From Suillus spraguei (taxonomy: Eukaryota; Basidiomycota; Agaricomycetes; Boletales; Suillaceae), in the NCBI GenBank assembly GCA_016800925.1, contig JABCPU010000008.1, positions 434,001-498,000 of the forward strand: a DNA stretch of 64,000 nt. Reading direction: 5' to 3'. Below the pieces are notes generated by a model. That model did no database searches, was not told the origin of the DNA, and worked only from the letters and a program-made list of their open reading frames with translations. Below are positions 11,091-22,373 of the stretch, piece by piece. The translations under genes and the position numbers were made by a program. Within the stretch, counting starts at the first letter, position 1. The number at the start of each line of letters is the position of its first letter.

Positions 11091-13109
11091 GAGCCACTGA
11101 TCACCAAAGGCCTCGTCGTCAGGATACGCTGCATTCAGTTCTGGGCTCAACAGAAACCTTGCTTTCCCATCAACTTGGTTTAAGTCCTCGAAGTACCTCC
11201 CTGCCTCTGGCGCGTCTATAAAAATTCGGCATACATCAGCTGGTTCTAGATATGTCGTTCTAATGTTGTCCTCTGCAACATCTAGAACATCGCAGGGACA
11301 TCAACCCTGGCATTAACATGCAAGGAGTACACCTACAGCGTGTGGAACCATTCTGAGTTAGAGCGTGATAAAAGGGTTGATGGCGCCCTCGAGAGAGCGA
11401 ATTGACACCCATCTCACGAATCCAGTCCTCGGCCGCTGCACAGGAAGGCTAACAAAAAAGCCGAAAAAATGAGTGATAAAAACAGCGTGCCAACCCAACA
11501 CCTACATCCCAGCCGTATACATATCCCACGTATCCATGGGTTGCATGCTTGAAAACCATGCCAACGAAGAATTTCACCTCCCGTGTGAGGGCAGAACGAG
11601 GATGAGATGTGGCAGCCGCTTCCTTCTCGTCCTCCATGATAGCCTTACAATGCGTCGTGAGTTGCTCCTGGAGGTGCGGATTTAAAAGAGGAGTCAATGA
11701 ATCAACGAGCACTGGCAGTAGATCGAGTAGGAACCAATTGATATGTTTCATTATATTCAAGAGGTACCTGTGGTCGTTCATAAAGATGACATTGACCACG
11801 AGGCTGGCATAGAATGCTGTGTGCAACACAACTTCAGGAACTGCTCCTGCGGGGAAGCTGTAGACAGATGCTAAGACATTCCGGGACGCCCGTACCAGCA
11901 TGGAGGTGGAGGAAGCGGGGCTAATCCAACGGAGCATCGAAGTGGCGGTGATTCCTGCTTGAACAAGGAATTGCGGAATATCGCCATGGAGTGTTAGAAT
12001 GGCTTGTGTTCGCGAGCCAAAAACGTCGACAAAAAATTCTGAGACATTTGGGTCAGGAGAAGACACGACGGCAAGAACCCTGGTAGGAAAGTCAACGGGC
12101 GATGCTGCAACGCCCATCTTCCGTGCAATGCACACGAAAACGTATACAAGTGATATAGGTATAGTTGCCTTGTGCGTAGTCAAGAAAAGGTGAGGAAACC
12201 GGTTTTGCAACATGTGAAACTGCTGTCCTGGATTATTGCCCGTTGAAAAACAGAATGTCATATCTGACGAGAGCTCACCATCTGCAGCTTCAAAGCCACA
12301 GCTCCACAAAAAGTCACAGATAGATGAACAAACGAGTCTGAGCTTGCTGGCATCAGTGGTGAATTCAGCTGGATCAAGGGGAATTTGGCGTTCGATAAAG
12401 TAGGCCTTGCAGAGAGCCGTAAGTTCCTCAAGTTGGGACAAGACCTCGAAGGAACTCAGCAACTGTTAAGAATACGCCAACTGAAGCCACGAACCTTCAT
12501 GGGAGGATATACGAAAAAGCTGGACACGCAAGCGAATGAAAGCTCCAACGCTTGGGGTGTGTCATTGTTTACAAGTTCCCCCCAGGTGCGAACGGCATCA
12601 CTTCTAGCAATAGCGCCAAGAAGCATTTGAGCCCAAAAGCGAGTGGGAACTGCGTGAGAGGGAACGGGTCCCTGCTCTGGAGCTCCTAGCTCGCGGAACG
12701 TCTTCGGAAGCGGACAATTTGCAGCAATCTCGAGGACATTCCATGCGTCAAACGAGAACATAGTATTGACATCTCGCGCTCTTTCCAGCCTTCTGTCACC
12801 CCGTTCCGTGACGATCTTGAACAACATGTCTAATGTCTTGAGATCTATGCGCCGCCTCTCAAGATACATCAGTCGCCAGTCGCCACCTGTAGATTGCTTT
12901 CGCGATTGCTCCTTCGCGGGGTCACATATCGTGTATCGGACACGGTAATGTGGTTCCCATAGTCCTGAAAGAGATGCAGCTGTCCGAAGGGAAGTGCTTG
13001 CCTGCAAACAAGAGATAAGTACAGTGATGCTTTCATCAGAATCTCTTGATGGTGTTAACTGCTCGAGAATCTGTACAATGAGGTCAAAGGGAAGTCCCCG
13101 TATCGCCAT
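11076..13109 (-). CDS. Fbxo21-like F-box protein with SirB1-type and YccV/HspQ-type domains
   Basis: This is a likely substrate adaptor of an SCF ubiquitin ligase. Four exons (13109-12513, 12462-11506, 11448-11337, 11281-11076) join in frame to 623 residues; introns are 50, 57 and 55 bp. The F-box is at the N-terminus (GLPFDLIVQILEQL). A transglutaminase-like SirB1 region follows in the middle, recognisable from IPISLVYVFVCIARKMGV. The C-terminus is a hemimethylated-DNA-binding YccV/HspQ-like domain starting at about residue 495 (VGMVFKHATHGYVGYVYGWD). It continues as WIREMGVNSLSRGRHQPFY and ends in QWLRRED. This three-part order is that of animal FBXO21. The gene is convergent with the acetyltransferase, and a decayed partial copy lies at 6396-7060. 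The target protein is unknown. Confidence 0.92.
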
Positions 13110-13973
13110 CGTGGTAGACCTTTATGAGCATGTATCAGGCGAAATGTATGACAAATTACAACGGACGGAATAGATCAAATATAGATACAAAATCGTAATG
13201 GTAATGGTGTGACCACTCGTGAGTCATATAATATATTTGTTGCCAACTACTATGGGTCCTGCATCATGATTTCTTTTGCGCCCGCTGTCCGATGCGTTCA
13301 CAGCCAACCTGCCAAATGCGAGACAAGTATAGGGCAAGAGCTAATACAGGAGCTGGAACTCGGTTGGGAGGGCGAGACACTTTCTGGACGAGGGGCGACT
13401 CGGGGGCTCAGAGAAATGGTACGTCTTCTTGGATGAAAATGGTGGACTCACTACAGGCAATTATCAACGTCTTGTCGAGCAGAATTTCGAGCTTGAATCA
13501 TTTGTGTAATTGACACAGGCCGAGATCATCGCACATGTTGAAAATTTCGTCCTAGCAGTAGATCAGGCCAAGTTGTAAGCACACCAGCTTCCTAAAGCTC
13601 CCATGATCTACATAATCTATTGTCCGTGATACCGAAACACAAACTTTCAGTATCACTATCTTCTGGCGTAACAGGCTCGACTAAGTTACACAAAGTACCA
13701 CTTGAACCACTTTTGCGCAATTAAGGTTTAGATCTGCAAGAAGCGAGCCGGGCCAGAGTCGCATTGAGTCCATTCGACAAGGATCCTTCGAGTTGTCCAA
13801 AACTACTACGTATGCATAAAAAAGTTAAAGAAAATTGTAACAAAGATAATGTCGCATCGAGAATCCGTTTCTAAAGAGAAAATGTCTGGGTTATACTTGG
13901 GTTTGTAAATACTTGGCTGTCTTGGCACAGTCCGGTTCCCTGGCTCGCTTCCGCTATGATACGATTGCCGATA
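13110..13973. other. Intergenic, no gene seen
   Basis: Two overlapping 73-75 codon frames at 13209-13513 have no motif and no plausible splice partners. The stretch contains the promoter of the F-box gene on its left side. Confidence 0.5.
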
Positions 13974-15905
13974 TCAAAGCAATTCGTCCATTGTCTGGAG
14001 CATGTTCTCCCAGAACTGCTCCACCATTACCTTATCAAAGCCATTCACATCATATCCGAGGCTGACCCACAGCTTGCCAACGAACGTATACCCAAATAGC
14101 AACATCCCCCCGGATCGCTGTCGCGAACCAGTTGTCAGTGTGTGAAGCTTGATATCAGGGAAGGCTCCATGTTTGTATATCCCATCGAGGTTTCCTAGAA
14201 GGGATAAACCTATCAGTGCGGTAGAAGGCGTGCGTGGTTCGGTGTCCGCGGCCGGAACAGGAGGAGGGGGGACAAATGTTCCACGTTCCCTTTCATCATC
14301 CTCCTTAGCCCAAAGACGAGCCCGTTGACCCCTCTCCGCGGCCATCAAGAGACTACGTGACACGATCATCCGGTTTTTGGCAGCTTGGGTGCTCTGCTCC
14401 TTTGCAACACGAGCCCGATGCCAGAATACTGAAGACAAGTCGATCGACCGAGGTATAAATGTCGGAAGGACCACATTGAAATAGCCGATCGCAAGATACC
14501 AGTACGAATCATTTGCTGGCTTCACCGTGAAATGTGGGCGCAGGTTTAAAGCCGAGTACATCATCCTCCCCAAAGATTAGATATGGAAAGCATAATCAAA
14601 ATGTCTTGACTCACATTGACAGGTCTTGTTTCTCAGAGCACATCTTTGCCCAAGCAATGTTACAAGCGGCGAATATAGCTGCGGATACGGAAACACCATG
14701 CGCTTTACATCTCTTCAGAATACTTTTCGTCCGCTCAGGGTCATAAGAAACAGTCGGGACAATAGTATGCCTGGGCTGCTTTGTTTGTCGACGGAACGAG
14801 TGTCCACCCTACCAAGTCGTTACAAGTGATCAACAGGCTACCCGTCAAGAATGGGCACAAGTATTCACCACAAGTCTTTGTTGACTCAACTGAAAGTCGA
14901 CCTTTTCAGCTGCACTGCGCAGTTTACTAGGACTGATGGTGAAGTTGTCTTCCAAGGCATTCGGTAATACAGCAGTCTGAAATTGTTACTCAGCTAAATT
15001 TCAGACCACGCAAGAGAGGCATACCCTGGTAACGTCTGCGTCCCATCGAGAGCTGAGTTCTTCCTTCAGCTGAGCTTCAAGATCAGTGATGGTTTTGTCA
15101 GCGCAGAGCAATCCAAAGAAGTCGTTTGCAAATTGGTGCAGAGCTATACCATCTCCCAAGAAGTGGGCGGCGCAAATCATGATGTCATGATTGTATGAAG
15201 GATATTCGCGTTCGTTGAAGGGTGACGTAGAGCGAGGCGTTATAGGAGGGCTAGGTAAAGACGTGCCTCCTTGAGACACAACAAGATAAGACAAACGGTC
15301 ATTCGACAAAGTTCGTGCTCCGTTCAGATATGAATTAATGAGTTCTAGAACATAAATAAATATCAGAAAATCATCCATCAACAAGGGCGCACCATCTTTG
15401 GTCGAAGTTCTGTATTCTAAATTGCAGGCCGCATCAACCAAAGCGTCTTCCGGTGATTGCGGGGGCGTACACCTGAAGATATTAATTGAAGTCATTCGGT
15501 TCCAAACATCGACCTAGAAGCCGCAAGCGCCACTTACACAAATCTGATGTCGTCATAATCTTGCATGACGACCTTTGAAGCCAAGAGTGGATGTCGAATA
15601 CGAAGGATTGCCCAGACCACAAGAACACGGGCCCGGCGAACGACATGTTCTGGAGCAACGAAGCCCAGATGAAGGTACCTACGAAATGATGTATCACGAC
15701 CCATCATGATATCCCTCCATCAAAGGAAAGCTCACATGTCATTAACGCCATTCGCGCGAGAGGGAAGAAAGTAAGATAGTTCACTGTTACCCAGTGGGCG
15801 CTCTATCTTCCATGTATTTTTCAGTGATGAGCAATAGCTTCCCTGAGGTTTCACCTCTGAGACCTCGTCGGAGGTATACAAATGCACTGGAAGCGAGGGA
15901 TCCAT
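13974..15905 (-). CDS. HXXXD-type acyltransferase (trichothecene 3-O-acetyltransferase-like), 550 aa
   Basis: This enzyme probably acetylates a hydroxyl of a secondary metabolite using acetyl-CoA. Six exons (15905-15736, 15678-15538, 15472-15025, 14976-14869, 14808-14615, 14565-13974) give a continuous 550-residue frame; introns are 48-65 bp. The catalytic motif is HFLGDG with His207 and Asp211. A second family landmark, GGHSFRR, follows exon 4. The C-terminal third (SLLGNLDGIY, then RQRSGGMLLFGYTFVGKLWVSL) is the usual second lobe of this fold. No signal peptide is seen, so a cytosolic enzyme is likely. The in-frame ATG at 15905 was chosen because the ATG five bases upstream is out of frame. 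No polyketide, terpene or P450 gene lies beside it, so it does not sit in an obvious biosynthetic cluster. Confidence 0.88.
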
Positions 15906-16664
15906 ACCATCTTAGCTGCTTAGGGGAAGGGCATCTTATACCGTTTCATCATTTACTTGCCTACAATTAGTCTAGTGTTTTGTACTAAATTGGACTGCCG
16001 ATCAATTGACCTAGTTCGGTTTACATTGAGTTGTTTACTATCATAGTTCACACATTTTCAAATGCTGTCAAACGGTCGAGGATGGCCGAGGTACTGGATC
16101 TCCTATATCCAAAATCGCCTCAGGGTGACCCTGATCACCCTTGGGATTTGAATTTTGTGACTGACTTGACCATCCCATCACTGCGGACCTGGCGGTGAGC
16201 TTGCGAGGCACTTGTCCTAACTTTTATCCAGGAACTAATTTTAGAAATTTCAAATTGTGACTGGCGCGGACATATTACGTCAAGTCTATATATAACAATG
16301 AGCACAGCAAACCACGTGATTATCTAACCAAAACTCCATGAGGCCGGACTCATCAGTTGAAGTATCCGACGGGCGTAGCCGCAATCTCGATATTCTCGTC
16401 AGCGACTTAGAAGCTTACTAGTACCCAATTGTTCAAGCGTTCATGACATTGTCACCGACCTACTTATACTAGGCACGATGGATATAACTAATGACTTGCG
16501 AGTGCGTAATGTGCGTAAGTGTAAGTGTACGTCCAGATGCGTAAGTAAGAGAGTATCGTGTGGTACTAATCAGAATTGTCTTGGGTAGCAATATCCACCG
16601 TGATGATCACTCACGACAAATTTCCGTGCCTATTCCAAGGACACCATTGTTCAGGGGCAGTTCC
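15906..16664. other. Intergenic, no gene seen
   Basis: Holds the acyltransferase upstream region (a TATAAG about 30 bases before the chosen ATG on the minus strand) and the 3' side of the transporter gene. No coding signal found. Confidence 0.5.
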
Positions 16665-18067
16665 TTACACTTTTTCATCCTCTTCCGATCCTCCGAAAAC
16701 CACCGTGACCTCATCGTCATCACCGGAATCTTCTTCACGTTTCCTATTTCCTAAAATCTCGAGGTCAACATCCTTGCGCGGCGGAGGCGCAGCTTCAAAT
16801 GATTTGACCCAGGTGTAATAACTAATTACCAGGAAGGAATGTGCCATCAGTACTCCTAAAAGATCGAGACTTCGAAAGTACAGGCACGTACACGGTACCT
16901 ATCATGATAACGAGAATAGACACTGCGCGATTTCTGTGAGAAAGTACAGTTTATCTCGGGAACTTCATAGATTAGGATACAGTACGTACACTGTCATTAT
17001 GTCTTTGAATAGCCAGACACCCAACAAGGTTTGAATAACAGATCTTAAAGCCTGTGACAATGAAAGAATTCCATCAATGTTCTCTATACATTAAAGATGA
17101 CTTACGCTAGAGAACATATGTGTGATAGGGCTTGTGACCTTGATGCTGAGCAGGCCGGCGATACAAAGTAAGAATCCAAAAATGCCAGTCACGATACTCC
17201 CCCATAGAAACACTTGTCCGTCCCAATTCGAATCGTGAATAAGGTCCTCAAGGGTAAAAATTTCCCTATAAAACAATACGAAAGGGAAAAGGAAAATTGC
17301 AGAGCCCAAGTTGGTCCAGTATGCAAGTTGAATGGTCGAGTTGTCACAATACGGAAGGGATGACTTGATAAGAACAGCATGGAAAGCGATGAAAAGCGAC
17401 GAAAGGATCCCATAGAACAGAGAAAGAGCTGATGGCGCAACATGCGCGGGCAATGTTGTAGACGGTGCCACGCCGAGCAAAAAACCTATGGCAACTGTCC
17501 CAGCAGCAATTCCAACTCGAACAGAAGGCACAGTACGAGTGTGCGCGGAGAATACAATAACGGTCAGAGGTAGGACAAGGCCACGCGCAATCTATAGAAT
17601 TAAATGGAAAATCTTGCGTTTCTGGGATACGACACACCTGGAAAAAAGAAGCCTCAACGTCGCGAAGGCAAAGCGTGTTGAAAACGAGCCCAATGATATT
17701 GACGAGGACCACAGGTGTGAGCTTCTTCGCAGTCTCAAGCTCGAGCTTGGGTATCTCGACACGTTTAATAAACATGGCCGCCACGTGGAGGAGCAAGAGT
17801 GCGATGAGCAGCTGCAGGAGGAGGAAGAGCAGCGGTAAATCTGGTGAACTATTGAGAACAGCTTTATTCCTAAACTCGGAGGTTGAGTCGACATTCACAC
17901 TCTAGCTGGACCGTCATCTTACACAAAAACCATCTACCAGGGTTGCCTGTTAGGGGCGAGTTATATTATTCGATGAGCAAACTACTCACCACCAGTGCAG
18001 CGGACATGTAAAAGCCCACAACCGCCGCTACCTTTGGTGTGTTCGCGTCAAAGTGCATCCTGTCCAT
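16665..18067 (-). CDS. Nucleotide-sugar transporter, SLC35C1 (GDP-fucose transporter)-like
   Basis: A Golgi or ER membrane antiporter is expected, exchanging a nucleotide sugar for the nucleoside monophosphate. Seven exons (18067-17990, 17933-17923, 17869-17638, 17591-17106, 17051-16990, 16933-16892, 16821-16665) give 355 residues. Exon 2 is only 11 nt, yet it is required to join VAAVVGFYMSAALV to MVFVNKAVLN, a conserved junction of this family. Later landmarks are LELETAKKLTPVVLVNIIG, then TVPSVRVGIAAGTVAIGF. Many hydrophobic segments fit a ten-helix carrier. The C-terminal end is charged and acidic (SGDDDEVTVVFGG), a cytosolic tail. An in-frame TAG three codons upstream fixes the start. It is divergent from an O-fucosyltransferase-like gene 300 bp away, which supports GDP-fucose or a related GDP-sugar as substrate, by inference only. 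Confidence 0.9.
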
Positions 18068-18367
18068 AACGGGGGGCTACTGAAAGAACACATAAAGATG
18101 AACTCGAGGCTTTAATGAGGAAAAGATCGTGCCACCATTGACAAAGTAGGACAATTTGAATTTCAAAGTGCCGGAATGAGCTGGTTCGTTATTCGGGTGA
18201 ACCAAGAAATGCAAATCAGGGGCTTGAATCACCGTCACCACTTTCACACGGCAACGTCACAGCTTAACGTGATCGTGATAATATCATATCCGAGTCCTCA
18301 GGCCTATACAAACTGTAGTAGAAAATTGACGAGTCTCAACAGGCTCCCACCCTTGTCTAAATGTGTC
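18068..18367. promoter_or_regulatory. Shared divergent promoter of transporter and glycosyltransferase
   Basis: Only 300 bp separate the start codons of the minus-strand sugar transporter and the plus-strand fucosyltransferase-like gene. This interval must hold both promoters and may coordinate them. I see no clear palindromic operator. A frame open through 18176-18367 is in phase with the downstream gene but lacks any motif. Confidence 0.55.
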
Positions 18368-20134
18368 ATGGACAGAAGATCAGAAGAGTGCCTGCTAGGA
18401 GAAAACCCGAGACAAGACACCTACGACGACTCAGAGAGCCCTTTTCTTCCTACGTCCCGCGTCAAACCAATGCCATCTGCTAAGGGCACAAAGCGACCTC
18501 TCAGGACGATCTACGCAGTTCTGGCAGTCGTTTCCTTGCTCAGCTTTGGATTTTTCCTGTTCAAGCCCTTGAACTATCTGGACTTTGAAGAGGCTCCTGT
18601 GATTTCACCCACCTTTAACTTGCAGTCGTATGTCCAAGGTCCGCCCACTCAACGCTTTCGGGGTCAGTTAATTCATTTAACACATTCTTCTCGAATCTCA
18701 CAAACGTTGGTTCCAGATAACCTCCGTAACGACACAAAGTATATTACATCGTGGATTTCTGCGGGATGGAGTACGTCACCTCCAGCCCACCGCTATCTGC
18801 GCTACTGACCATAGTTACTTCGTAGCGAATGACGTGATGACCTACGTAAGTCACTGATCCGTTTCCGTTCCCGTTCGCTGACAGGAATCACTAGGGAAAC
18901 TTAATTTACCTCGCACTCATAACAGAACGCATTCCCATAATCGCCAAGTTCGTCCCTTCTCATATCGATAACAGTGCACCTCCATTTGCTTTTGGGGAAG
19001 TATTCGACATCCCCCGACTCAGCCAAGCCATAGGGAGTCCTGTAATTGAATGGCACGAAGTAAAGGACTCGGAAAGCGAGGTTCTTGATGACCTCGGCTG
19101 CTGGAGTGTTTGGCAAAGCGTTCAAGAGGATCCCCATCCCCGGGGAAGCCCCTCCCTCAATTGGCTTAGACTCGGTGAGACAAAATTGGATATCACTTGC
19201 TAGTGATTAACTAAGCGGCGATAACAGATGTCTCGTGGACTAAAACCCCAGATTGGGTCAAGCTGACGCCCCCTGGCCCAGGAGACAACGACAAGCATGC
19301 TTCTTATTGGTCCCTTGCAACCCTTGGGTTCCCGGAGACCCGGTCGGACAACCTGAAATTAACAAATCTTCCTTCTCCTCGGCATCAGGTCTCCCTTCCC
19401 CCAGATGATCATCTACTATGCTTCGATTACCTGTACTACATGGGTGTCCAGAATGCATGGGAATGGGAAGCGGACTATTCTCCTGTATGGAGATTTGTAG
19501 GCCAGCACATGCACTGGAATGCAAGCCTCGAAAGGCTTGCCGATCAGCATGCTCGGCGCGCTATGAATGTGCCAGCAGATCGACCAACACCACCCGTGAG
19601 TAACGGCTTTAGCTCGGGAATTTTTCCATGGATTTAACTGTTGATAGTATATATCTATTCACATACGGCATGGTGACTTCAATAGATATTGTGATGGTAT
19701 ACCTTTGAACCAGTGCTTCGCCTCGTTGCCTGTGATTGCGCGCAGGGTGGCCGAGGTGCAAGAGGAACTGCGCACACGAAAAGGTATCGAAGTCACACAA
19801 GTTATTATGACGAGCGACGAGCGTGACCCAGAATGGTGGTCCGGGGTCAGGGCAATGGGCTGGACGTGGGTGGATTATGCAAGAGAGCGGACAGAGGAGA
19901 TCTATGGAAAGTGGTAAGCCGAATAAGTGCCGTCTTTCCTTCTGATTCTAGAAGCTGTGCCGTGTTGTCAGGTACCCAGTGTTCATTGACGCTGTCATTC
20001 AATCGAATGGAGCTGGCTTCGTCGGCACCCATGGTTCCACGATGACGACCCTAGCTCGTCGCCGAGTGGAGTCGTGGCACGGTGGATCAACTCGAGTCGT
20101 CAAATGGGGCTCGCCGAACGCTGATGACCACTGA
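18368..20134 (+). CDS. O-fucosyltransferase-like glycosyltransferase, type II membrane protein
   Basis: This is a putative GDP-sugar-dependent glycosyltransferase of the secretory pathway. Seven exons (18368-18662, 18717-18770, 18826-18845, 18895-19174, 19228-19595, 19648-19913, 19972-20134) give 481 residues; one exon is only 20 nt. The N-terminus is a short polar tail followed by one membrane helix at about residues 47-65, a type II topology. Family landmarks are NDVMTYGNLIYLALITERIP, then IHIRHGDF at 343-350, the arginine-bearing GDP-sugar motif of O-fucosyltransferases. FVGTHGSTMTTLARRRVESW follows at about 444-463. Ser/Asn-type acceptors cannot be inferred. The ATG at 18368 is preferred because the longer in-frame extension from 18176 has no homology-like content and would bury the tail. 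It shares a promoter with an SLC35C1-like transporter. Confidence 0.9.
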
Positions 20135-20545
20135 TTCAGATATGATTCGATCAGTGGGGTGGAAGACGCCGTAAATATTATTGGCTGGAACGGATCTTTA
20201 TCGTTGCATTTTTAGACTTGTATCCAAGTCGCTCATATGGACACACCTCGTGTACTCTTATCTAGTACTAACTATCTATAATGCGCACATTGTATAGAGT
20301 CCAGACGTCATGCTTCGGTCAATGTGAATATTATCTATCCTCGGATACCACGGCAGGTTGGAGCTATCTGTCATTAAACTAGCCGACGGTGCACATCTGA
20401 CCTCTTGTATTGACTTGATAACTTATCAAGGACCCTCACCGACACTGAACACATACATAGCTGTGACTCAACCTGTTCGTGAGAAAATAAGCAAACAGGG
20501 TGGACAAGAAGACAGTAAAACTCACTCAGGATACTCCAGAAGGGT
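20135..20545. other. Intergenic between convergent genes
   Basis: Holds the 3' ends of two convergent transcription units. No coding signal seen. Confidence 0.6.
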
Positions 20546-21829
20546 CTAAAACGTTTGATCGATGGGTATGGAGCACCGCATCTTCACTAATTGAACAAGG
20601 GCCTTATTGACTGGCATGGGGATATTATATTGTTCCCCTAGCCTGACCAAGTAACCGTTTAGGAAGTCGATTTCCGTTGGATTATTCTTCCTTACGTCGG
20701 AGAGCATAGATGACATGTTGCCTCGTGTTACTTGTGTTACGCGCAAGACTTCTCGTTCAAGAGCATCTGCTCCCAGTTCTTTTGGAACGCGCCCCACTGG
20801 TACCTGGCTCTGATCCACGCTGGGAGCTAGAGAATCGAGCCATGATTGCGTGTCTGCTTCAATCTGTGCACGGAAAGCAGCAGCAGCTTCTTCACAGACG
20901 CTGCGCATCATATTCTGTGATGACTCGTCCTTGAATAGACCGCCATTCCGGCACCCTAAAATGGCGGTGAGGGGATTCACGATAGCATTCACGACGAGTT
21001 TCTTGCGCATTGCAAGTTGGACGTCTGCAATAGGACTCCATTTGCATCCAAGAGCGTCGAGAGATCGTAATACGGCCACCGTGTGTCGTAGGCTGCGGTA
21101 CTGGTCGAAAGAAGGGTCATCCGGATTTGTGATGTCATTCAAAGCGAGTGATCTTTCATACAGCGGCTTGCTTTCATCCGACATGGCTATTTCGAAATCG
21201 CGCTTGCGGCTATCTGGGACGATCCCAAATGTGATGTCTCCAATTCCCGCATGAACTACATGGAAAGCTGACTTGAGCCATGCCCCGTGGGTATTTGATG
21301 CCAAGATGAAGTGCGGTCTGCTTTCTGGGTTGCGGAATATTCGTTGGACGAGGTCTTCATATAACCCCATGCCGTTTTGTAGGAGCACGATAGTACTGCG
21401 AGAGGTGAGGCGTGGAGCTAGATGTGACAGTGCAGGCGCAGTGCTGTGCGCTTTGGTAGTTATGAATAATGCTTCGATGGGTTCTGTCCGTAAATCTCCA
21501 TCGCTGGGGGTGAATCTGGCGCTCTCCTCCCTTGAAAGTTTGGGGTTGAAGCGCACTCCACCACCTGATCCGCTATGCTTGTCGAACACCTCGATATCGA
21601 AGCCACCTGTGGACTGTTGGATTCCTTGGTTTTCAACTGTTATTTTCGCAGCTGCATTCTGCGGCGTCCACGCCTGCTTAGCAGTCTTTTGAATGAGAGT
21701 GACTGGGTGCGTGCGTGGAAGAACTGATCGTAAGTTATGTGCGAGGAGGCAGCCGATGGGCCCGAGTCCGAGCACATAGAAACGCATGCCACTAATATTA
21801 TTCAATTCCTCAGATGCCAGGCTGGACAT
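20546..21829 (-). CDS. Ketopantoate reductase-like (ApbA/PanE) NADPH-dependent dehydrogenase
   Basis: The family reduces 2-dehydropantoate to pantoate with NADPH in coenzyme A synthesis. A single uninterrupted exon encodes 427 residues, longer than bacterial PanE (about 300) but typical of fungal members. The Rossmann nucleotide loop is GLGPIG at 21-26. The catalytic-lysine segment MRKKLVVNAIVNPLTA lies at 274-289. The substrate-side helix with NPTEIDFLNGYLV follows near the C-terminus. A family-typical TTKAHS sits between the two. No targeting peptide is evident. Fungi often carry several ApbA paralogues, so activity on ketopantoate specifically is likely but not certain. It is the only intronless gene of the left half. 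Confidence 0.9.
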   Translation of the reverse strand: MSSLASEELNNISGMRFYVLGLGPIGCLLAHNLRSVLPRTHPVTLIQKTAKQAWTPQNAAAKITVENQGIQQSTGGFDIEVFDKHSGSGGGVRFNPKLSREESARFTPSDGDLRTEPIEALFITTKAHSTAPALSHLAPRLTSRSTIVLLQNGMGLYEDLVQRIFRNPESRPHFILASNTHGAWLKSAFHVVHAGIGDITFGIVPDSRKRDFEIAMSDESKPLYERSLALNDITNPDDPSFDQYRSLRHTVAVLRSLDALGCKWSPIADVQLAMRKKLVVNAIVNPLTAILGCRNGGLFKDESSQNMMRSVCEEAAAAFRAQIEADTQSWLDSLAPSVDQSQVPVGRVPKELGADALEREVLRVTQVTRGNMSSMLSDVRKNNPTEIDFLNGYLVRLGEQYNIPMPVNKALVQLVKMRCSIPIDQTF

Positions 21830-22373
21830 TCACGCTGACGGCAAAAGGTCCATGTGACATTTGTAATAAAATAACAGATATCGGACGCACTCGACGGGAG
21901 AAGTTCGTGGTGTGAACGACTGCTACTTGACAAATTACTGCAGTCAACAGGTCAAACGCGTGTGCAGATGTAACGGTGGTTCAAGATTAAAAAGAATGTC
22001 GTCGTGGTCGTCGCTTGCCACGTTGGTTCAAGTTCAAGGTCGTCGTCGTCGCTGCCAAGTTAACAGGATAAATGTCGGGGAAACCCCAGGGAAAACCTGC
22101 GAGACTCCACGACAGTATTATGTGATGTCGTGACGGCACAAAAACGATTGTGAGCTTGCAGAGAGCACGGTCCTGCACGGCACCCTAAATTATTATAATT
22201 GAACCTCTTTTCTGGTCACGAGAACGCTGCCATCTCCTGAAAAAGTACAATCTTTATCACGGGGGGAAATTTCGGACCGTTCAATAGAAATTTAAAGGTC
22301 CTTCAGCGATCCCAATAATCGTCACGGTTACCCTGATCTCCCACTTTCAACTTTCTGCATTTCACTAGTAGTC
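21830..22373. other. Intergenic between divergent genes
   Basis: About 540 bp between the ketopantoate reductase-like start and the aldo/keto reductase start; holds both promoters. A short simple tract of cgtcgt repeats lies near 22040. Confidence 0.5.

Larger units (their letters stand above)
8662..13109. repeat. Segmental duplication, intact copy (GNAT plus F-box genes)
   Basis: This is the complete version of the duplicated block found at 4258-7060. It contains a working acetyltransferase (plus strand) and a working F-box/YccV gene (minus strand) in convergent orientation. The two copies lie head to tail about 1.6 kb apart, so the duplication was tandem. Confidence 0.85.

Noticed and set aside
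18176..18367. 64-codon N-terminal extension of the glycosyltransferase
   Set aside because: It occupies most of the shared promoter and has no motif; a type II membrane protein with a short tail fits the ATG at 18368 better.
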